A stretch of DNA of 64,000 bases from Zobellia uliginosa (GCF_018860745.1 NZ_JAHKPY010000012.1:701166-765165), one strand, 5' to 3'; positions 9,203 through 18,565 are shown, counted from the stretch's first letter. Translations and numbers: made by a program. The notes: generated from the sequence alone by a model not told the origin.

Positions 9203-9613
9203 ATGAAAAAAATAATCATTCTAATCGCACTTGCTTTTTCAGCTATTACCATTTCGTGTAATTCAAAAAACGAGAGTACCCAGATGAAGACGGTCATGGC
9301 CGTTCATGATGAAGTAATGCCTGAAATGAGTAAGATGGGCAGACTAGTAGGGGAACTCAGTAGCAAAGAAGATAGTACGGAAATAGGTTTAAAATATAAA
9401 AAAGCCCGTAAAGATTTACAAGAAGCTCACAAATCCATGATGGATTGGATGCAAAATTTTGGTAGTCGCTTTACATCAGATGAAATTCTTAACGGCGCCG
9501 AACTATCTGATGAGAAACAAGTTTGGCTGAACGAAGAGGAAGAAAAAATTGAAGAAGTACGCGAGCAAATAAATGGAAGCATAAAAAAAGCCGAAGAATT
9601 ATTAAAGAAATAA
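9203..9613 (+). CDS. Small helical lipoprotein, paralogue of the next gene
   Basis: 136 aa. The first 19 residues are a lipoprotein signal (AFSAITISC, lipobox Cys near residue 19). The mature part is charged and predicted helical, with MMDWMQNFGSRFTSDEILNG and a C-terminal coiled-coil-like stretch EEEEKIEEVREQINGSIKKAEELLKK. It resembles small Bacteroidota proteins sometimes labelled viral A-type inclusion protein, a label with no functional meaning. It shares most motifs with the protein encoded 114 bp downstream. Function unknown. Confidence 0.75.
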   Translation: MKKIIILIALAFSAITISCNSKNESTQMKTVMAVHDEVMPEMSKMGRLVGELSSKEDSTEIGLKYKKARKDLQEAHKSMMDWMQNFGSRFTSDEILNGAELSDEKQVWLNEEEEKIEEVREQINGSIKKAEELLKK

Positions 9614-9687
9614 TGTCAGGAACAAGCAGTATAGCGAAAAAACACAGCGTTAGCGGATAATTGAAACCATCTAAGGTGTTTACAACG

Positions 9688-9695
9688 TATTTTTG
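9688..9695 (+). promoter_or_regulatory. Candidate -7 promoter element
   Basis: TATTTTTG matches TAnnTTTG and lies 31 bp before the ATG at 9727. A TTG at 9661-9663 is 24 bases upstream, slightly longer than the ideal spacing. Confidence 0.45.
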
Positions 9696-9726
9696 CAAAG
9701 CAAATTAGTTTAAAAGTTTTATTGCT

Positions 9727-10140
9727 ATGAAAAATGTATTTTTAATTCTTGCTACAGTTATGGTTTTAGGAACCACTAGCGCCCAAGATACGATTACGGA
9801 ACCAACAAAAATGGAGCAAGTAATGGAATCCCATGATGTAGTCATGGATAAAATGCCCTTGATTTCTAAACTTATAAACCAATTGCAGACTAAAGCTAAT
9901 GCCTCTTATGATAAGAAAAAGTATGAGGATGCCATAGCAGACTTAAAAAACGCGAACAAATCTATGATGACTTGGATGGAAAATTTTGGTAAGCGTTTTG
10001 ATGCGGATGAAATGCTGAAAGGCAAACAACTTACGCCTCAAAAGCAGGAATGGATACTTGAAGAAGAGGAAAATGTTAGCCTGTTGGATGAAGAAATAGA
10101 GCTAAGCATTGATCAAGCAAAGGCCGTTCTAGACTATTAG
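9727..10140 (+). CDS. Small helical secreted protein, paralogue of the preceding gene
   Basis: 137 aa with a signal peptide (about 1-19, ending TTSAQ) but no lipobox cysteine, so it should be released into the periplasm rather than lipidated. The mature protein carries the same blocks as its upstream neighbour: TKMEQVMESHDVVMDKMP, NKSMMTWMENFGKRFDADEML and WILEEEENV. The pair is therefore a tandem duplication in which one copy is membrane-anchored and the other soluble. It has its own promoter-like element. Function unknown. Confidence 0.75.
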   Translation: MKNVFLILATVMVLGTTSAQDTITEPTKMEQVMESHDVVMDKMPLISKLINQLQTKANASYDKKKYEDAIADLKNANKSMMTWMENFGKRFDADEMLKGKQLTPQKQEWILEEEENVSLLDEEIELSIDQAKAVLDY

Positions 10141-10178
10141 AATTTTATTTAAACTGGCCCACGGCCAAGTAGAATGTA

Positions 10179-11432
10179 TTAGGAATTACCTTGCGCCTCC
10201 ATTTCCATATCTGCAATATGGGCTACAGTCTTCACTAATCTGTTATGTTTTTTGACGAATGGATTTGTTTTATCCCAAACATAACCTGCCAATACCGCAC
10301 AAATCTGTTCTTTTATTACCTTGTTCTCTTTACTGTGAAAGAAAATAGTCTGTAAATTTCCAGTGTACCATTCTTTTACATAAGTAGAAAACACATTTAC
10401 ACCTTCCAACATATAATCAGTATATTCAACTTGCCAATCTATTGATTCTCCTCTTAGCTCCCTCACGATTAATTGTGAAGCTAAATGAGCAGATTCTACG
10501 GCAAAAGTTACTCCAGAAGAGAATACGGGATCTAAGAACTCCGCACTATTACCCGTCAACACAAAGCCCTTTCCACACAACTGTTTTACGGATTTGGCAA
10601 TATTCTTGATCATTCTAGGTTCAAACGTATACGCAACATCCTCAAACCTATCATTATAATAGCTGGAAAGCTGCATCATTTGCTGTAGCTTCTCCGTATT
10701 GGTTCCTTCAAACGACTCTAAATATTCAGTTTTTCCAACATAACCAATACTTGTAGAACCATTAGAAAAAGGAATAACCCACAACCAAGTATCCCTATCG
10801 ATTATATCAAAAGTAATTATCGTACCCTCTTCTCCTTCCGGTCTTTTTATATCCTCAACATGGGTAAAAATAGAAGAATGTTTAGGTATTTCAGAAGGCT
10901 TCTCTAAATCTAATAATCTGGGCAAAACCCTTCCAAATCCACTCGAATCAACAATGTATTTTGCCTGAACAGCAGATTCATTACCATTAAGATCCTTAAT
11001 AATGGTCATTGAAGAACCGTCATCAGAAAAATCTACAGCGGTTACCTCATGCTCAAAAGCAATATCCACTCCCCAGGATTGAAGTTCATCCGTTAATGCC
11101 TTATCAAAATCGGCTCTGGGCACTTGCCATGTCCAATCCCAACCATTTCCATGCTTTTTACTAAAATCAAAATTGCACACCACACCCTTATCATTCATAA
11201 AGCGGGCTCCGCCTTTAACTTCAAAATTCATGGCTTTAAGACAATCCAACAATCCCACTGCCTCAAAATTATCCATACAGCGGGGAATTAAACTTTCACC
11301 TATTACAAATCGAGGAAACCTACTTTTCTCAACTACCTTGATTTTCAGCCCTTGTTTATGAAGGTAAGCTGCAGCAACAGAACCTGATGGCCCTGCCCCT
11401 ATTATAAGTACGTCCACATTTTCTTGTTGCAT
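10179..11432 (-). CDS. FAD-dependent oxidoreductase, halogenase-like (flexirubin cluster)
   Basis: 417 aa flavoprotein. The dinucleotide site GAGPSG is at residues 12-17, the GESLIP block at 45-50 and WLWVIP at 216-221. GxGxxG, GESxxP and WxWxIP together are the signature of the flavin-dependent halogenase branch of the group A monooxygenase/geranylgeranyl reductase superfamily. Flexirubins are often chlorinated on the aromatic ring, so a phenol halogenase is a reasonable guess; a hydroxylase or reductase is also possible. It is the only gene of the cluster on the minus strand and diverges from the tyrosine ammonia-lyase gene, sharing a 207-bp promoter region. Confidence 0.85.
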   Translation of the reverse strand: MQQENVDVLIIGAGPSGSVAAAYLHKQGLKIKVVEKSRFPRFVIGESLIPRCMDNFEAVGLLDCLKAMNFEVKGGARFMNDKGVVCNFDFSKKHGNGWDWTWQVPRADFDKALTDELQSWGVDIAFEHEVTAVDFSDDGSSMTIIKDLNGNESAVQAKYIVDSSGFGRVLPRLLDLEKPSEIPKHSSIFTHVEDIKRPEGEEGTIITFDIIDRDTWLWVIPFSNGSTSIGYVGKTEYLESFEGTNTEKLQQMMQLSSYYNDRFEDVAYTFEPRMIKNIAKSVKQLCGKGFVLTGNSAEFLDPVFSSGVTFAVESAHLASQLIVRELRGESIDWQVEYTDYMLEGVNVFSTYVKEWYTGNLQTIFFHSKENKVIKEQICAVLAGYVWDKTNPFVKKHNRLVKTVAHIADMEMEAQGNS

Positions 11433-11544
11433 TTGCCTTATTTTAAATTGAAAGAATCCTCTGTTCTGCTAATTTAAAAAACGAATTCTAGAACCAGAAC
11501 ATTGTATTGTCTGCTAAATTAAGACATTGATTCACTAATTATTA

Positions 11545-11552
11545 TAAATTTG
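11545..11552 (+). promoter_or_regulatory. Candidate -7 element of the main flexirubin operon
   Basis: TAAATTTG matches TAnnTTTG. A TTG lies at 11527-11529, giving a 15-base spacer, shorter than the ideal 19. It would give an mRNA leader of about 80 bases before the ATG at 11640. Confidence 0.45.
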
Positions 11553-11639
11553 CAATCCAAAATCGCTAATTTTAGGTTACCAAGTCTTTATTGTAGACGT
11601 CACTAAAATATTACAAATACCTCATAGACCCAATCGTAG

Positions 11640-13178
11640 ATGCCAAAAATAAAAGGAAAGTTAGGAATTGAAGAGTTTTACAGTATCATTTTCAAAGGAG
11701 AACCCCTATCCGTAGATGACAAAGTAATCAAGACCGTAAAAGACAGTTTTGATTTTCTTAAAGAATTTTCTAAGAACAAGGTTATATATGGGGTTAACAC
11801 GGGTTTTGGTCCAATGGCTCAATACAAAATCAAAGATTCCGAAACCATTCAGCTACAATATAACTTGATCAGAAGCCATGCTTCAGGCACGGGAAATGCA
11901 ATACCTCCTAAATACGTAAAAGCTGCAATGCTGGCGCGCCTAAACACCTTGAGTCTAGGAAATTCAGGAGTTCACCCTTCTGTCTTAGTGGTCATGACCG
12001 CCTTGATAAATGAAGATGTTACACCTCTTATATTTGAACATGGTGGTGTAGGAGCAAGCGGAGATTTAGTTCAACTGGCACATCTGGCATTGGTGCTTAT
12101 TGGTGAAGGCGAGGTTTTTTATAAAGGAGAAAGAAGAGCTACACAAGAGGTTTTCAAAGAACTGAACATTACACCCATAAAAGTAGAATTACGTGAAGGT
12201 CTTGGGCTAATAAACGGAACCTCTGTAATGACCGGTATAGGAATAGTAAATGCCATTTACACGCGTAGATTATTGGAATGGACTATTTGTTGTTCTTCGG
12301 CTATAAATGAAATTATGCATGCTTATGATGATCATTTGTCAGAAGAGCTTAACCATACCAAAAGACATAAAGGACAACGCGAAATTGCACGGGCAATGCG
12401 AAGCCACTTGGAAGACAGCACACTTACCCGTAAAAGAGAACATCATTTGTATGTAGACAATAATGGGGTTTCCGTATTTGAAGAAAAAGTGCAGGAATAC
12501 TATTCCATACGTTGCGTACCACAAATATTAGGACCCGTATTGGACACTTTGCAGAATGTAGAACGTACTTTAATAGAAGAAGTAAATTCTGCTAATGACA
12601 ATCCTATTGTTAACGTTGAAAAGAAGAACGTATATCATGGAGGGAATTTTCACGGAGATTATATTTCCTTGGAGATGGACAAGCTTAAACTTGTGGTAAC
12701 TAAAATGACAATGCTGGCAGAAAGACAACTTAACTATCTTTTAAATTCAAAATTGAACGATATTCTACCTCCTTTCGTAAATTTAGGAACTTTGGGACTT
12801 AATTTTGGAATGCAAGGAGTACAATTTACAGCAACCTCAACTACGGCTGAAAACCAAATGTTATCCAACTCAATGTACGTTCACAGCATTCCTAACAACA
12901 ATGACAATCAAGACATTGTAAGCATGGGCACCAATGCAGCCAATATAACCAAGCAAGTAATAGAGAATGCCTTTGAAGTAGTTGCTATAGAAATGATTAC
13001 CGTGGTCCAAGCTATAGAATATCTAGATTTGAAAGACAAGGTTTCTTCAAAGACCAGAAAAATGTACGATGCGGTTCGTAAAATAGTTCCCCCGTTTAAA
13101 GAAGACACTATTATGTATCCTTATGTTAACGAGGTAAAAGACTATATTATTAACCATCAAAACAAAGACGTAAAATGA
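11640..13178 (+). CDS. Tyrosine ammonia-lyase (HAL/PAL/TAL family)
   Basis: 512 aa. The Ala-Ser-Gly that forms the MIO electrophile is at residues 139-141 in GGVGASGDLVQLAHL, the catalytic Tyr50 is in IYGVNTGFGPMAQY, and the selectivity loop reads NLIRSHASGTG (75-85). The RSH loop alone suggests histidase, but from memory the sequence closely resembles the characterised Flavobacterium johnsoniae tyrosine ammonia-lyase, which has the same loop. It should convert L-tyrosine to 4-coumarate, the aryl starter of the flexirubin polyene. The stop overlaps the start of the next gene by 4 bases, so they are translationally coupled. Confidence 0.93.
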   Translation: MPKIKGKLGIEEFYSIIFKGEPLSVDDKVIKTVKDSFDFLKEFSKNKVIYGVNTGFGPMAQYKIKDSETIQLQYNLIRSHASGTGNAIPPKYVKAAMLARLNTLSLGNSGVHPSVLVVMTALINEDVTPLIFEHGGVGASGDLVQLAHLALVLIGEGEVFYKGERRATQEVFKELNITPIKVELREGLGLINGTSVMTGIGIVNAIYTRRLLEWTICCSSAINEIMHAYDDHLSEELNHTKRHKGQREIARAMRSHLEDSTLTRKREHHLYVDNNGVSVFEEKVQEYYSIRCVPQILGPVLDTLQNVERTLIEEVNSANDNPIVNVEKKNVYHGGNFHGDYISLEMDKLKLVVTKMTMLAERQLNYLLNSKLNDILPPFVNLGTLGLNFGMQGVQFTATSTTAENQMLSNSMYVHSIPNNNDNQDIVSMGTNAANITKQVIENAFEVVAIEMITVVQAIEYLDLKDKVSSKTRKMYDAVRKIVPPFKEDTIMYPYVNEVKDYIINHQNKDVK

Positions 13179-14302
13179 AAAAACTAGTATTCTTATTGGT
13201 ACTTATCGCTAACACGTTCACACTTAGCGCACAAGAATTAGCCTTGGTAAGAGAGGACGGAAAATTTGGTTTTATTGATAAAACTGGAAAATTTGTAATT
13301 GAACCACAATTTGAAAAGGCAGATAGTTTTTCCAATGGGTTGGCGGCAGCATTAGAAGATGACTCTTGGGGCTTCATCAATACAAAGGGAGAATGGGCTA
13401 TAAAACCTGATTATGATCGAGTAAAAATGTACAACTCCGGTTATGCTTTAGCTTTAAAAGACGATCAATGGAGGTATATTGATACCGCAGGCAAAAAGCT
13501 TGAAACCCCAAGTAGCGAAAAATATTATGATTTTGAAGATGGAGTGGCTCTTTTTCGCTCTGGAGGCAAAGTAGGCCTTTTGGGAACGGATGGGGAATTA
13601 GTTTTAGAGCCTACTTATGACGCTATAAAAAAGTTCAGAAACGGCTATGCTAAAGTAAACAACGGAGAACTGTGGGGTATGATCGATGCTAATGGCAAAG
13701 TGATTATTCCCGTTGAATACGAAGAGGTTGGCAACATTTATAAGGAAGCAGGTGTCTACGGAAAAAAAGATGGCATCCTTGGCATTATACACAATGGTTC
13801 TTTCAATCCAATTGACAATGCTACTAAAGTGCACAACTTTTACGGAGATTCAAAACTAACTTATGCATCCCGCGAGAAGAAAACAGGTTTTGTAAATAGC
13901 AAGGGAGAATGGGTTCTTGAACCTACATTTGATAAAGCCAGAGCTTTTTCTAATGGTCTGGCTCCAGTTGCACAAGGCAAAAAATGGGGATACATTAATG
14001 AAAAAGGAGAAATGGTTATAGAACCACAATTCCGCGATGCAGAAGTATTTTCTAAAAGTGGTTTGGCTCCTGTAAAAGATAAGGCTTGGGGTTTCATAAA
14101 CACCTCTGGTGAAGTCATCATTCCTATGGAATACGGAATTTCAGGCAATTTTGCTTTCTTAAAAGGTTCAGAAGAGAAAGGTTTTGTAAACGGCGTGGCT
14201 AGAGTAAAATCCAAAAAAGGCTGGGGTTTTTTCAATGAAAAAGGGGAATTACTGGGTAACAAATGGTTCCAGAATGCAGAGCCATTTGTATCCGTTAAAT
14301 AA
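13175..14302 (+). CDS. WG-repeat protein in the flexirubin cluster
   Basis: 375 aa with a signal peptide (about 1-20, ending TLSAQ). Most of the mature protein is built of WG repeats of about 23-48 residues, each with a core like KWGYINEKGEMVIEPQF or SWGFINTKGEWAIKPDY; about eight copies can be counted. WG repeats form beta structures and are common in Bacteroidota exported proteins. There is no catalytic motif. It overlaps the ammonia-lyase gene by 4 bases, which argues for co-expression. Its role in pigment assembly, if any, is not known; a scaffold or surface role is possible. Confidence 0.85.
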   Translation: MKKLVFLLVLIANTFTLSAQELALVREDGKFGFIDKTGKFVIEPQFEKADSFSNGLAAALEDDSWGFINTKGEWAIKPDYDRVKMYNSGYALALKDDQWRYIDTAGKKLETPSSEKYYDFEDGVALFRSGGKVGLLGTDGELVLEPTYDAIKKFRNGYAKVNNGELWGMIDANGKVIIPVEYEEVGNIYKEAGVYGKKDGILGIIHNGSFNPIDNATKVHNFYGDSKLTYASREKKTGFVNSKGEWVLEPTFDKARAFSNGLAPVAQGKKWGYINEKGEMVIEPQFRDAEVFSKSGLAPVKDKAWGFINTSGEVIIPMEYGISGNFAFLKGSEEKGFVNGVARVKSKKGWGFFNEKGELLGNKWFQNAEPFVSVK

Positions 14303-14409
14303 AATCATTCCTTTTTTTTCCTATAAAATATACCTAGCTTTAAGTAACAACTAGAGAACCGAACAACACACTCCGTACTTATGGAGTTTTTAAACCTTAC
14401 AATTCTTAA

Positions 14410-15165
14410 ATGAAAGAGAAGAAAGCCGAAAAACAAAAATATGCTTTGGTAACCGGTGGGTCTAGAGGAATAGGCCGTGCAGTTTGTGTACAATTGGCCA
14501 AAGATTTAGACTACCCTATTCTAATTAATTATAATAGTAATAAAGCAGCAGCAGAAGAAACCTTGAAACTTGTTGTTGAAGCTGGCGGAAAAGGTGAACT
14601 AATGCCTTTTAACGTTACAGATTCCGAGGCTGTAAAAGTAGCTCTGGAGAATTGGCAAGAAGCACATGAAAATGATGTAATTGAGGTAATCGTGAATAAT
14701 GCCGGTATAACCCAAGACGGTATGTTCATGTGGATGAAATATAAAGATTGGTCAAAAGTTATAGATACAAGCCTTCATGGTTTCTTTAACGTCACCAATA
14801 CCCTTATCCAAAAACTACTCGTCAATAAATATGGACGGATCATTAATATGGTTTCTGTTTCCGGTCTTAAAGGTACGCCAGGCCAGACCAACTATTCTGC
14901 AGCCAAAGGGGCCGTAATAGGAGCAACAAAATCACTTGCACAAGAAATCGCCAAAAGAAACGTTACTGTAAATGCTGTTGCACCCGGTTTTATCAAAACC
15001 GATATGACCAATGATCTAGATGAAAAGGAACTGAAACGAATGATTCCCGCAAATAGATTTGGAGAACCTGAAGAAGTAGCACATGTGGTTTCTTTTTTAG
15101 CTTCAAAAAAATCGGGTTATATTACTGGTGAAGTCATCAATATCAACGGCGGTATTTATTCTTAA
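14410..15165 (+). CDS. fabG: 3-oxoacyl-ACP reductase, FabG-like SDR
   Basis: 251 aa classical SDR. Cofactor motif TGGSRGIG (15-22), NNAG (96-99), catalytic Ser149-Tyr162-Lys166 in NYSAAK, and the FabG-type NADPH preference is likely from the RG pair. In aryl-polyene clusters the corresponding enzyme (ApeQ in E. coli) reduces each 3-oxoacyl-ACP to the 3-hydroxy form. It is followed 15 bp later by a ketosynthase and an ACP gene, so it is a core elongation enzyme of this pathway rather than the primary FabG. Confidence 0.92.
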   Translation: MKEKKAEKQKYALVTGGSRGIGRAVCVQLAKDLDYPILINYNSNKAAAEETLKLVVEAGGKGELMPFNVTDSEAVKVALENWQEAHENDVIEVIVNNAGITQDGMFMWMKYKDWSKVIDTSLHGFFNVTNTLIQKLLVNKYGRIINMVSVSGLKGTPGQTNYSAAKGAVIGATKSLAQEIAKRNVTVNAVAPGFIKTDMTNDLDEKELKRMIPANRFGEPEEVAHVVSFLASKKSGYITGEVININGGIYS

Positions 15166-15180
15166 AATTACAGTGGGGCA

Positions 15181-16398
15181 ATGAGAAGAGTAGTAATCAC
15201 AGGCATGGGTATTTATTCTTGTATAGGCAAAAACCTAGACGAAGTAAAAGCATCCTTGTACGAAGGTAAATCAGGTATCGTTGTTGACCAAGAACGTCTT
15301 GATTTTGGCTATCGCTCTGGACTTACGGGTATGGTAGAAGAACCAAACCTAAAGAAACTCTTATCTAGAAGACAACGTGTAAGCCTGGGCGAAGAAGGCC
15401 AGTATGCCTATATGGCGACTATTGAGGCTTTAAAAAATGCTAAAATCGAAGATAGTTTCTTTGATAAAAATGAAGTTGGTGTTATTTACGGCAATGACAG
15501 TACCGCAAGGTCTGTTGTAGAATCTACTGATATCCTAAGAGAAAAAAAAGATACCACGTTGGTAGGGTCAGGAGCTATTTTCAAAGCCATGAACTCTACC
15601 ATTACCATGAATCTTTCCACTATATTTAAGCTAAGAGGCGTTAATTTTACCATTAGTGCCGCTTGCGCAAGCGGATCGCATTCTATTGGTATGGGCTACC
15701 ACCTTATAAAAAGCGGTCTTCAAGATTGCATAATTACAGGTGGAGCACAAGAAATAAATAAATTGGCTATGGGCAGTTTTGATGGCCTTGGGGTTTTCGC
15801 CACAACCGATGGTGACCCTGCAAAAGCATCAAGACCTTTTGACCAAGCCAGAAACGGACTAGTGCCTAGCGGTGGCGGTGCCACTTTGATCTTAGAAAGT
15901 TACGAATCTGCAGTTAAAAGAGGTGCACCTATTCTAGGTGAAGTTATAGGGTATGGGTTTTCATCCAATGGTGGACATATTTCTACGCCAAACGTAGACG
16001 GGCCTTCAAGAGCTATGAGAAATGCATTGAAAGATGCTAAGATAGATGCCTCGGCTATAGATTATGTAAACGCACATGCTACTTCCACCCCTGTTGGTGA
16101 TGCAAATGAAGCAAAAGCTATTTATGAGGTCTTTGGCGAAAGCAATCCTCCGGTGAGCTCTACAAAATCTATGACGGGTCATGAATGTTGGATGGCCGGC
16201 GCTAGCGAAGTTATTTATAGCATGCTTATGATGGAAAACTCATTTGTTGCACCCAACATCAATCTAGAGAATATTGATGTAGACGCAGCGAAATTAAACT
16301 TAGTTAAGGAAACGTTAAATAAAAAAATTGACGTATTTTTGTCCAATTCATTCGGGTTTGGTGGTACGAACTCTGCTTTGATATTAAAAAAATGCTAG
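15181..16398 (+). CDS. Beta-ketoacyl-ACP synthase (KAS I/II type), active
   Basis: 405 aa with the full Cys-His-His triad: Cys162 in SAACASGSHSIG, His299 in YVNAHATSTP and His334 in KSMTGHECW. Length and motifs fit FabB/FabF-like ketosynthases. It sits between FabG and an ACP, an arrangement like ApeR-ApeQ-ACP modules of aryl-polyene clusters, and should carry out decarboxylative condensation with malonyl-ACP. It is one of three intact KAS I/II-type enzymes in the cluster. Which intermediate it prefers cannot be told from sequence. Confidence 0.92.
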   Translation: MRRVVITGMGIYSCIGKNLDEVKASLYEGKSGIVVDQERLDFGYRSGLTGMVEEPNLKKLLSRRQRVSLGEEGQYAYMATIEALKNAKIEDSFFDKNEVGVIYGNDSTARSVVESTDILREKKDTTLVGSGAIFKAMNSTITMNLSTIFKLRGVNFTISAACASGSHSIGMGYHLIKSGLQDCIITGGAQEINKLAMGSFDGLGVFATTDGDPAKASRPFDQARNGLVPSGGGATLILESYESAVKRGAPILGEVIGYGFSSNGGHISTPNVDGPSRAMRNALKDAKIDASAIDYVNAHATSTPVGDANEAKAIYEVFGESNPPVSSTKSMTGHECWMAGASEVIYSMLMMENSFVAPNINLENIDVDAAKLNLVKETLNKKIDVFLSNSFGFGGTNSALILKKC

Positions 16399-16404
16399 CG
16401 AAAG

Positions 16405-16653
16405 ATGGTGATGACCAAAGATGATATTATACAAAAAATCGATGATTTTCTGATTGACGAATTTGAAGTTGAAGAAGAAGATATCGCTGCTGATGCCGAT
16501 CTTAAAGACACACTTGGTTTAGATAGTTTGGACTTTGTTGATCTTGTCGTAGCTGTAGAAAGCAATTTTGGTGTAAAATTGGTAGGTGAAGACTTTGTAA
16601 ATGTTACTACCCTACAAAATTTTTACGACCTTATTGAGCGTAAACTTCACTGA
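16405..16653 (+). CDS. Acyl carrier protein 1 of the flexirubin cluster
   Basis: 82 aa, acidic, with the phosphopantetheine site GLDSLDFVDL (Ser41). It starts 7 bp after the ketosynthase stop; MVMTKDD offers two ATG starts six bases apart. A second, different ACP lies at 26281. In APE and flexirubin systems separate ACPs serve the aryl-polyene and resorcinol branches; this one, near DarA/DarB, could serve either. Confidence 0.9.
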   Translation: MVMTKDDIIQKIDDFLIDEFEVEEEDIAADADLKDTLGLDSLDFVDLVVAVESNFGVKLVGEDFVNVTTLQNFYDLIERKLH

Positions 16654-16676
16654 TATTCCCTCGAGAAAACCCAACA

Positions 16677-17564
16677 ATGGCAACAGAATGGGAAGGAAAA
16701 TCCAAAGGCACCGTTTTAGGATATAGAATCTATATTTTCTTTATCAAAAAACTAGGATTAGCCGCTTCCTATTTACTCCTTCATTTTGTGGTTCTTTATT
16801 ACTGCATTTTCTCAGTTGCTAGCACAAAGGCAATTTTCTATTATTTTCATAAAAGACAAGGATATTCTACCCTAAAAAGTCTTTTCTATGTGTATAGGAA
16901 CTATTATGTTTTTGGTCAAACGATAATTGACAAGGCAGCAATATCTGCAGGCTTACGAAATAAATTTACTTATGATTTTGATGGAATAGATAAAATAGAA
17001 AACCTTCTATCTCAAAAAAAAGGGGGCATTCTTTTAAGCGCTCATATTGGTAATTTTGAGGTAGCTCAACATTTTCTACAAGATGTAAATGCTTTTTCTT
17101 CAATTAATTTGGTAACCTGGGACCGTGAGCATGAAGAAATCAAAGCGTACATGGATAGTGTTACCTCAAAAAGCAACATCAAACTTATTTTAATAAAAGA
17201 AGATATGTCGCACATTTTTGAGATACACACGGCATTGACCAATGGAGAATTAGTTTGTTTTACTGGTGACCGCTACATTGAGGGTACAAAATTTTTAGAG
17301 CAACGATTTTTAGGTGCCAACGCTAAATTTCCAATGGGGCCGTTCCTTTTAGCATCTCGTTTAAAAGTCCCCGTATTGTTCGTTTACGTAATGAAAGAAT
17401 CTAAAAAACATTACCACCTATATGCTCGAACCGCAGAAGTGAAACGTGGAGATGCCCAAGGCTTACTAGAAAAATACACCGAAAATTTAGAATGGATTAT
17501 TGACAAGTACCCCTTACAGTGGTTTAATTACTTTGACTTCTGGGGAGATAAAACAAATAAATAA
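16677..17564 (+). CDS. Lipid A acyltransferase-like (LpxL/HtrB family)
   Basis: 295 aa with an N-terminal membrane anchor (about 27-52) and the catalytic HX4E motif in SAHIGNFE (His123, Glu128). The family moves acyl chains from ACP to lipid acceptors at the inner membrane. In flexirubin and aryl-polyene clusters such an LPLAT is thought to join the aryl-polyene acid to its acceptor, here perhaps the dialkylresorcinol or a lipid. It ends just before the darA gene. Confidence 0.88.
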   Translation: MATEWEGKSKGTVLGYRIYIFFIKKLGLAASYLLLHFVVLYYCIFSVASTKAIFYYFHKRQGYSTLKSLFYVYRNYYVFGQTIIDKAAISAGLRNKFTYDFDGIDKIENLLSQKKGGILLSAHIGNFEVAQHFLQDVNAFSSINLVTWDREHEEIKAYMDSVTSKSNIKLILIKEDMSHIFEIHTALTNGELVCFTGDRYIEGTKFLEQRFLGANAKFPMGPFLLASRLKVPVLFVYVMKESKKHYHLYARTAEVKRGDAQGLLEKYTENLEWIIDKYPLQWFNYFDFWGDKTNK

Positions 17565-17632
17565 GATGTGTGCCTACCTCTAAAGTGCCATCAAATTGTT
17601 ACTTTTATTGGTTTTACCATAACCGAATGCAA

Positions 17633-18556
17633 ATGAAAGAAGTACTTGTTGTTTATTACTCACAAACAGGGCAATTACGTACAATTATAGATTCTGTCCT
17701 ATCCCCGCTAGAACAGGAATCCGTTACTATTACTTATCATCAAATCATTCCGGCCGAGCCATATACATTCCCATGGAAGAAAGAACGGTTCTTTGATGTC
17801 TTTCCAGAATCATTTCTACAGATTCCAACGGCAATCAATACACCTGATGCTTCCGTGTTGAACAAAAAATATGACCTTGTTATATTGGGCCATCAAGTAT
17901 GGTACCTAACCCCCTCCATCCCTTTAAATTCATTTTTAAAATCAGAAGCGGCAAAAACACTGTTGAAAGACACGCCTGTAATCACGGTTATTGGAGTTAG
18001 GAACATGTGGGCCATGTCGCAGGAGAAGGTAAAAAAAATGCTAATTGGCCTAAATGCAAAACTTGTTGGTAATATTGCATTAGTAGATAATAACCCCAAT
18101 CATGTTAGTGTCATTACCATAGTACACTGGATGCTTAAAGGCAAAAAGGACCGTATGTGGGGAATTTTTCCAAAACCGGGTGTTTCTGATAATTCCATAG
18201 CATCGGCAGATAAATTTGGATACCCTATTAATGAAGCCCTTTTGGCATCAGACTTCTCTTCCCTGCAAGAAAAACTAAATGATTTAGACGCATCAAAAAT
18301 CAGTAACTTACTGGTTCAGATGGACAAACGAGGCAACATGCTATTCGCTAAATGGGCCAACCTTATCAAAAAGAAGGGCGACCAAGGAGACCCAGCCCGA
18401 AAAAAATGGCTACGATTATTCAACTATTACCTGATATTTGCCATTTGGATAATCGCGCCTATAGTTTTTATTGTATTTTTGCTGACTTATATCCCTATGT
18501 ACAGAAAGATTCAAAGGGAAAACAAATATTACGCCTCTGTAGCTTATAAGGAGTAA
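17633..18556 (+). CDS. darA: Dialkylresorcinol biosynthesis protein DarA
   Basis: 307 aa. The N-terminus MKEVLVVYYSQTGQL is flavodoxin-like, and the C-terminal part has a membrane segment (about 275-298). The order with the next gene is that of darA-darB, which make 2,5-dialkylresorcinols. DarA is usually described as the aromatase/cyclisation partner. An upstream GTG at 17570 would add 21 residues (MPTSKVPSNCYFYW...) that do not fit the flavodoxin-like start, and an ATG at 17627 adds two residues; 17633 is preferred. Confidence 0.88.
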   Translation: MKEVLVVYYSQTGQLRTIIDSVLSPLEQESVTITYHQIIPAEPYTFPWKKERFFDVFPESFLQIPTAINTPDASVLNKKYDLVILGHQVWYLTPSIPLNSFLKSEAAKTLLKDTPVITVIGVRNMWAMSQEKVKKMLIGLNAKLVGNIALVDNNPNHVSVITIVHWMLKGKKDRMWGIFPKPGVSDNSIASADKFGYPINEALLASDFSSLQEKLNDLDASKISNLLVQMDKRGNMLFAKWANLIKKKGDQGDPARKKWLRLFNYYLIFAIWIIAPIVFIVFLLTYIPMYRKIQRENKYYASVAYKE

Positions 18557-18565
18557 GACTGACAC

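Noticed and set aside
11880-11890. ASG at residues 81-83 of the ammonia-lyase as the MIO site
   Set aside because: The conserved MIO triad is the one in GGVGASGD at 139-141; the first ASG lies in the selectivity loop.
17570-17632. GTG start of darA 21 codons upstream
   Set aside because: The extra residues are aromatic and do not fit the flavodoxin-like start MKEVLVVYYSQTG.
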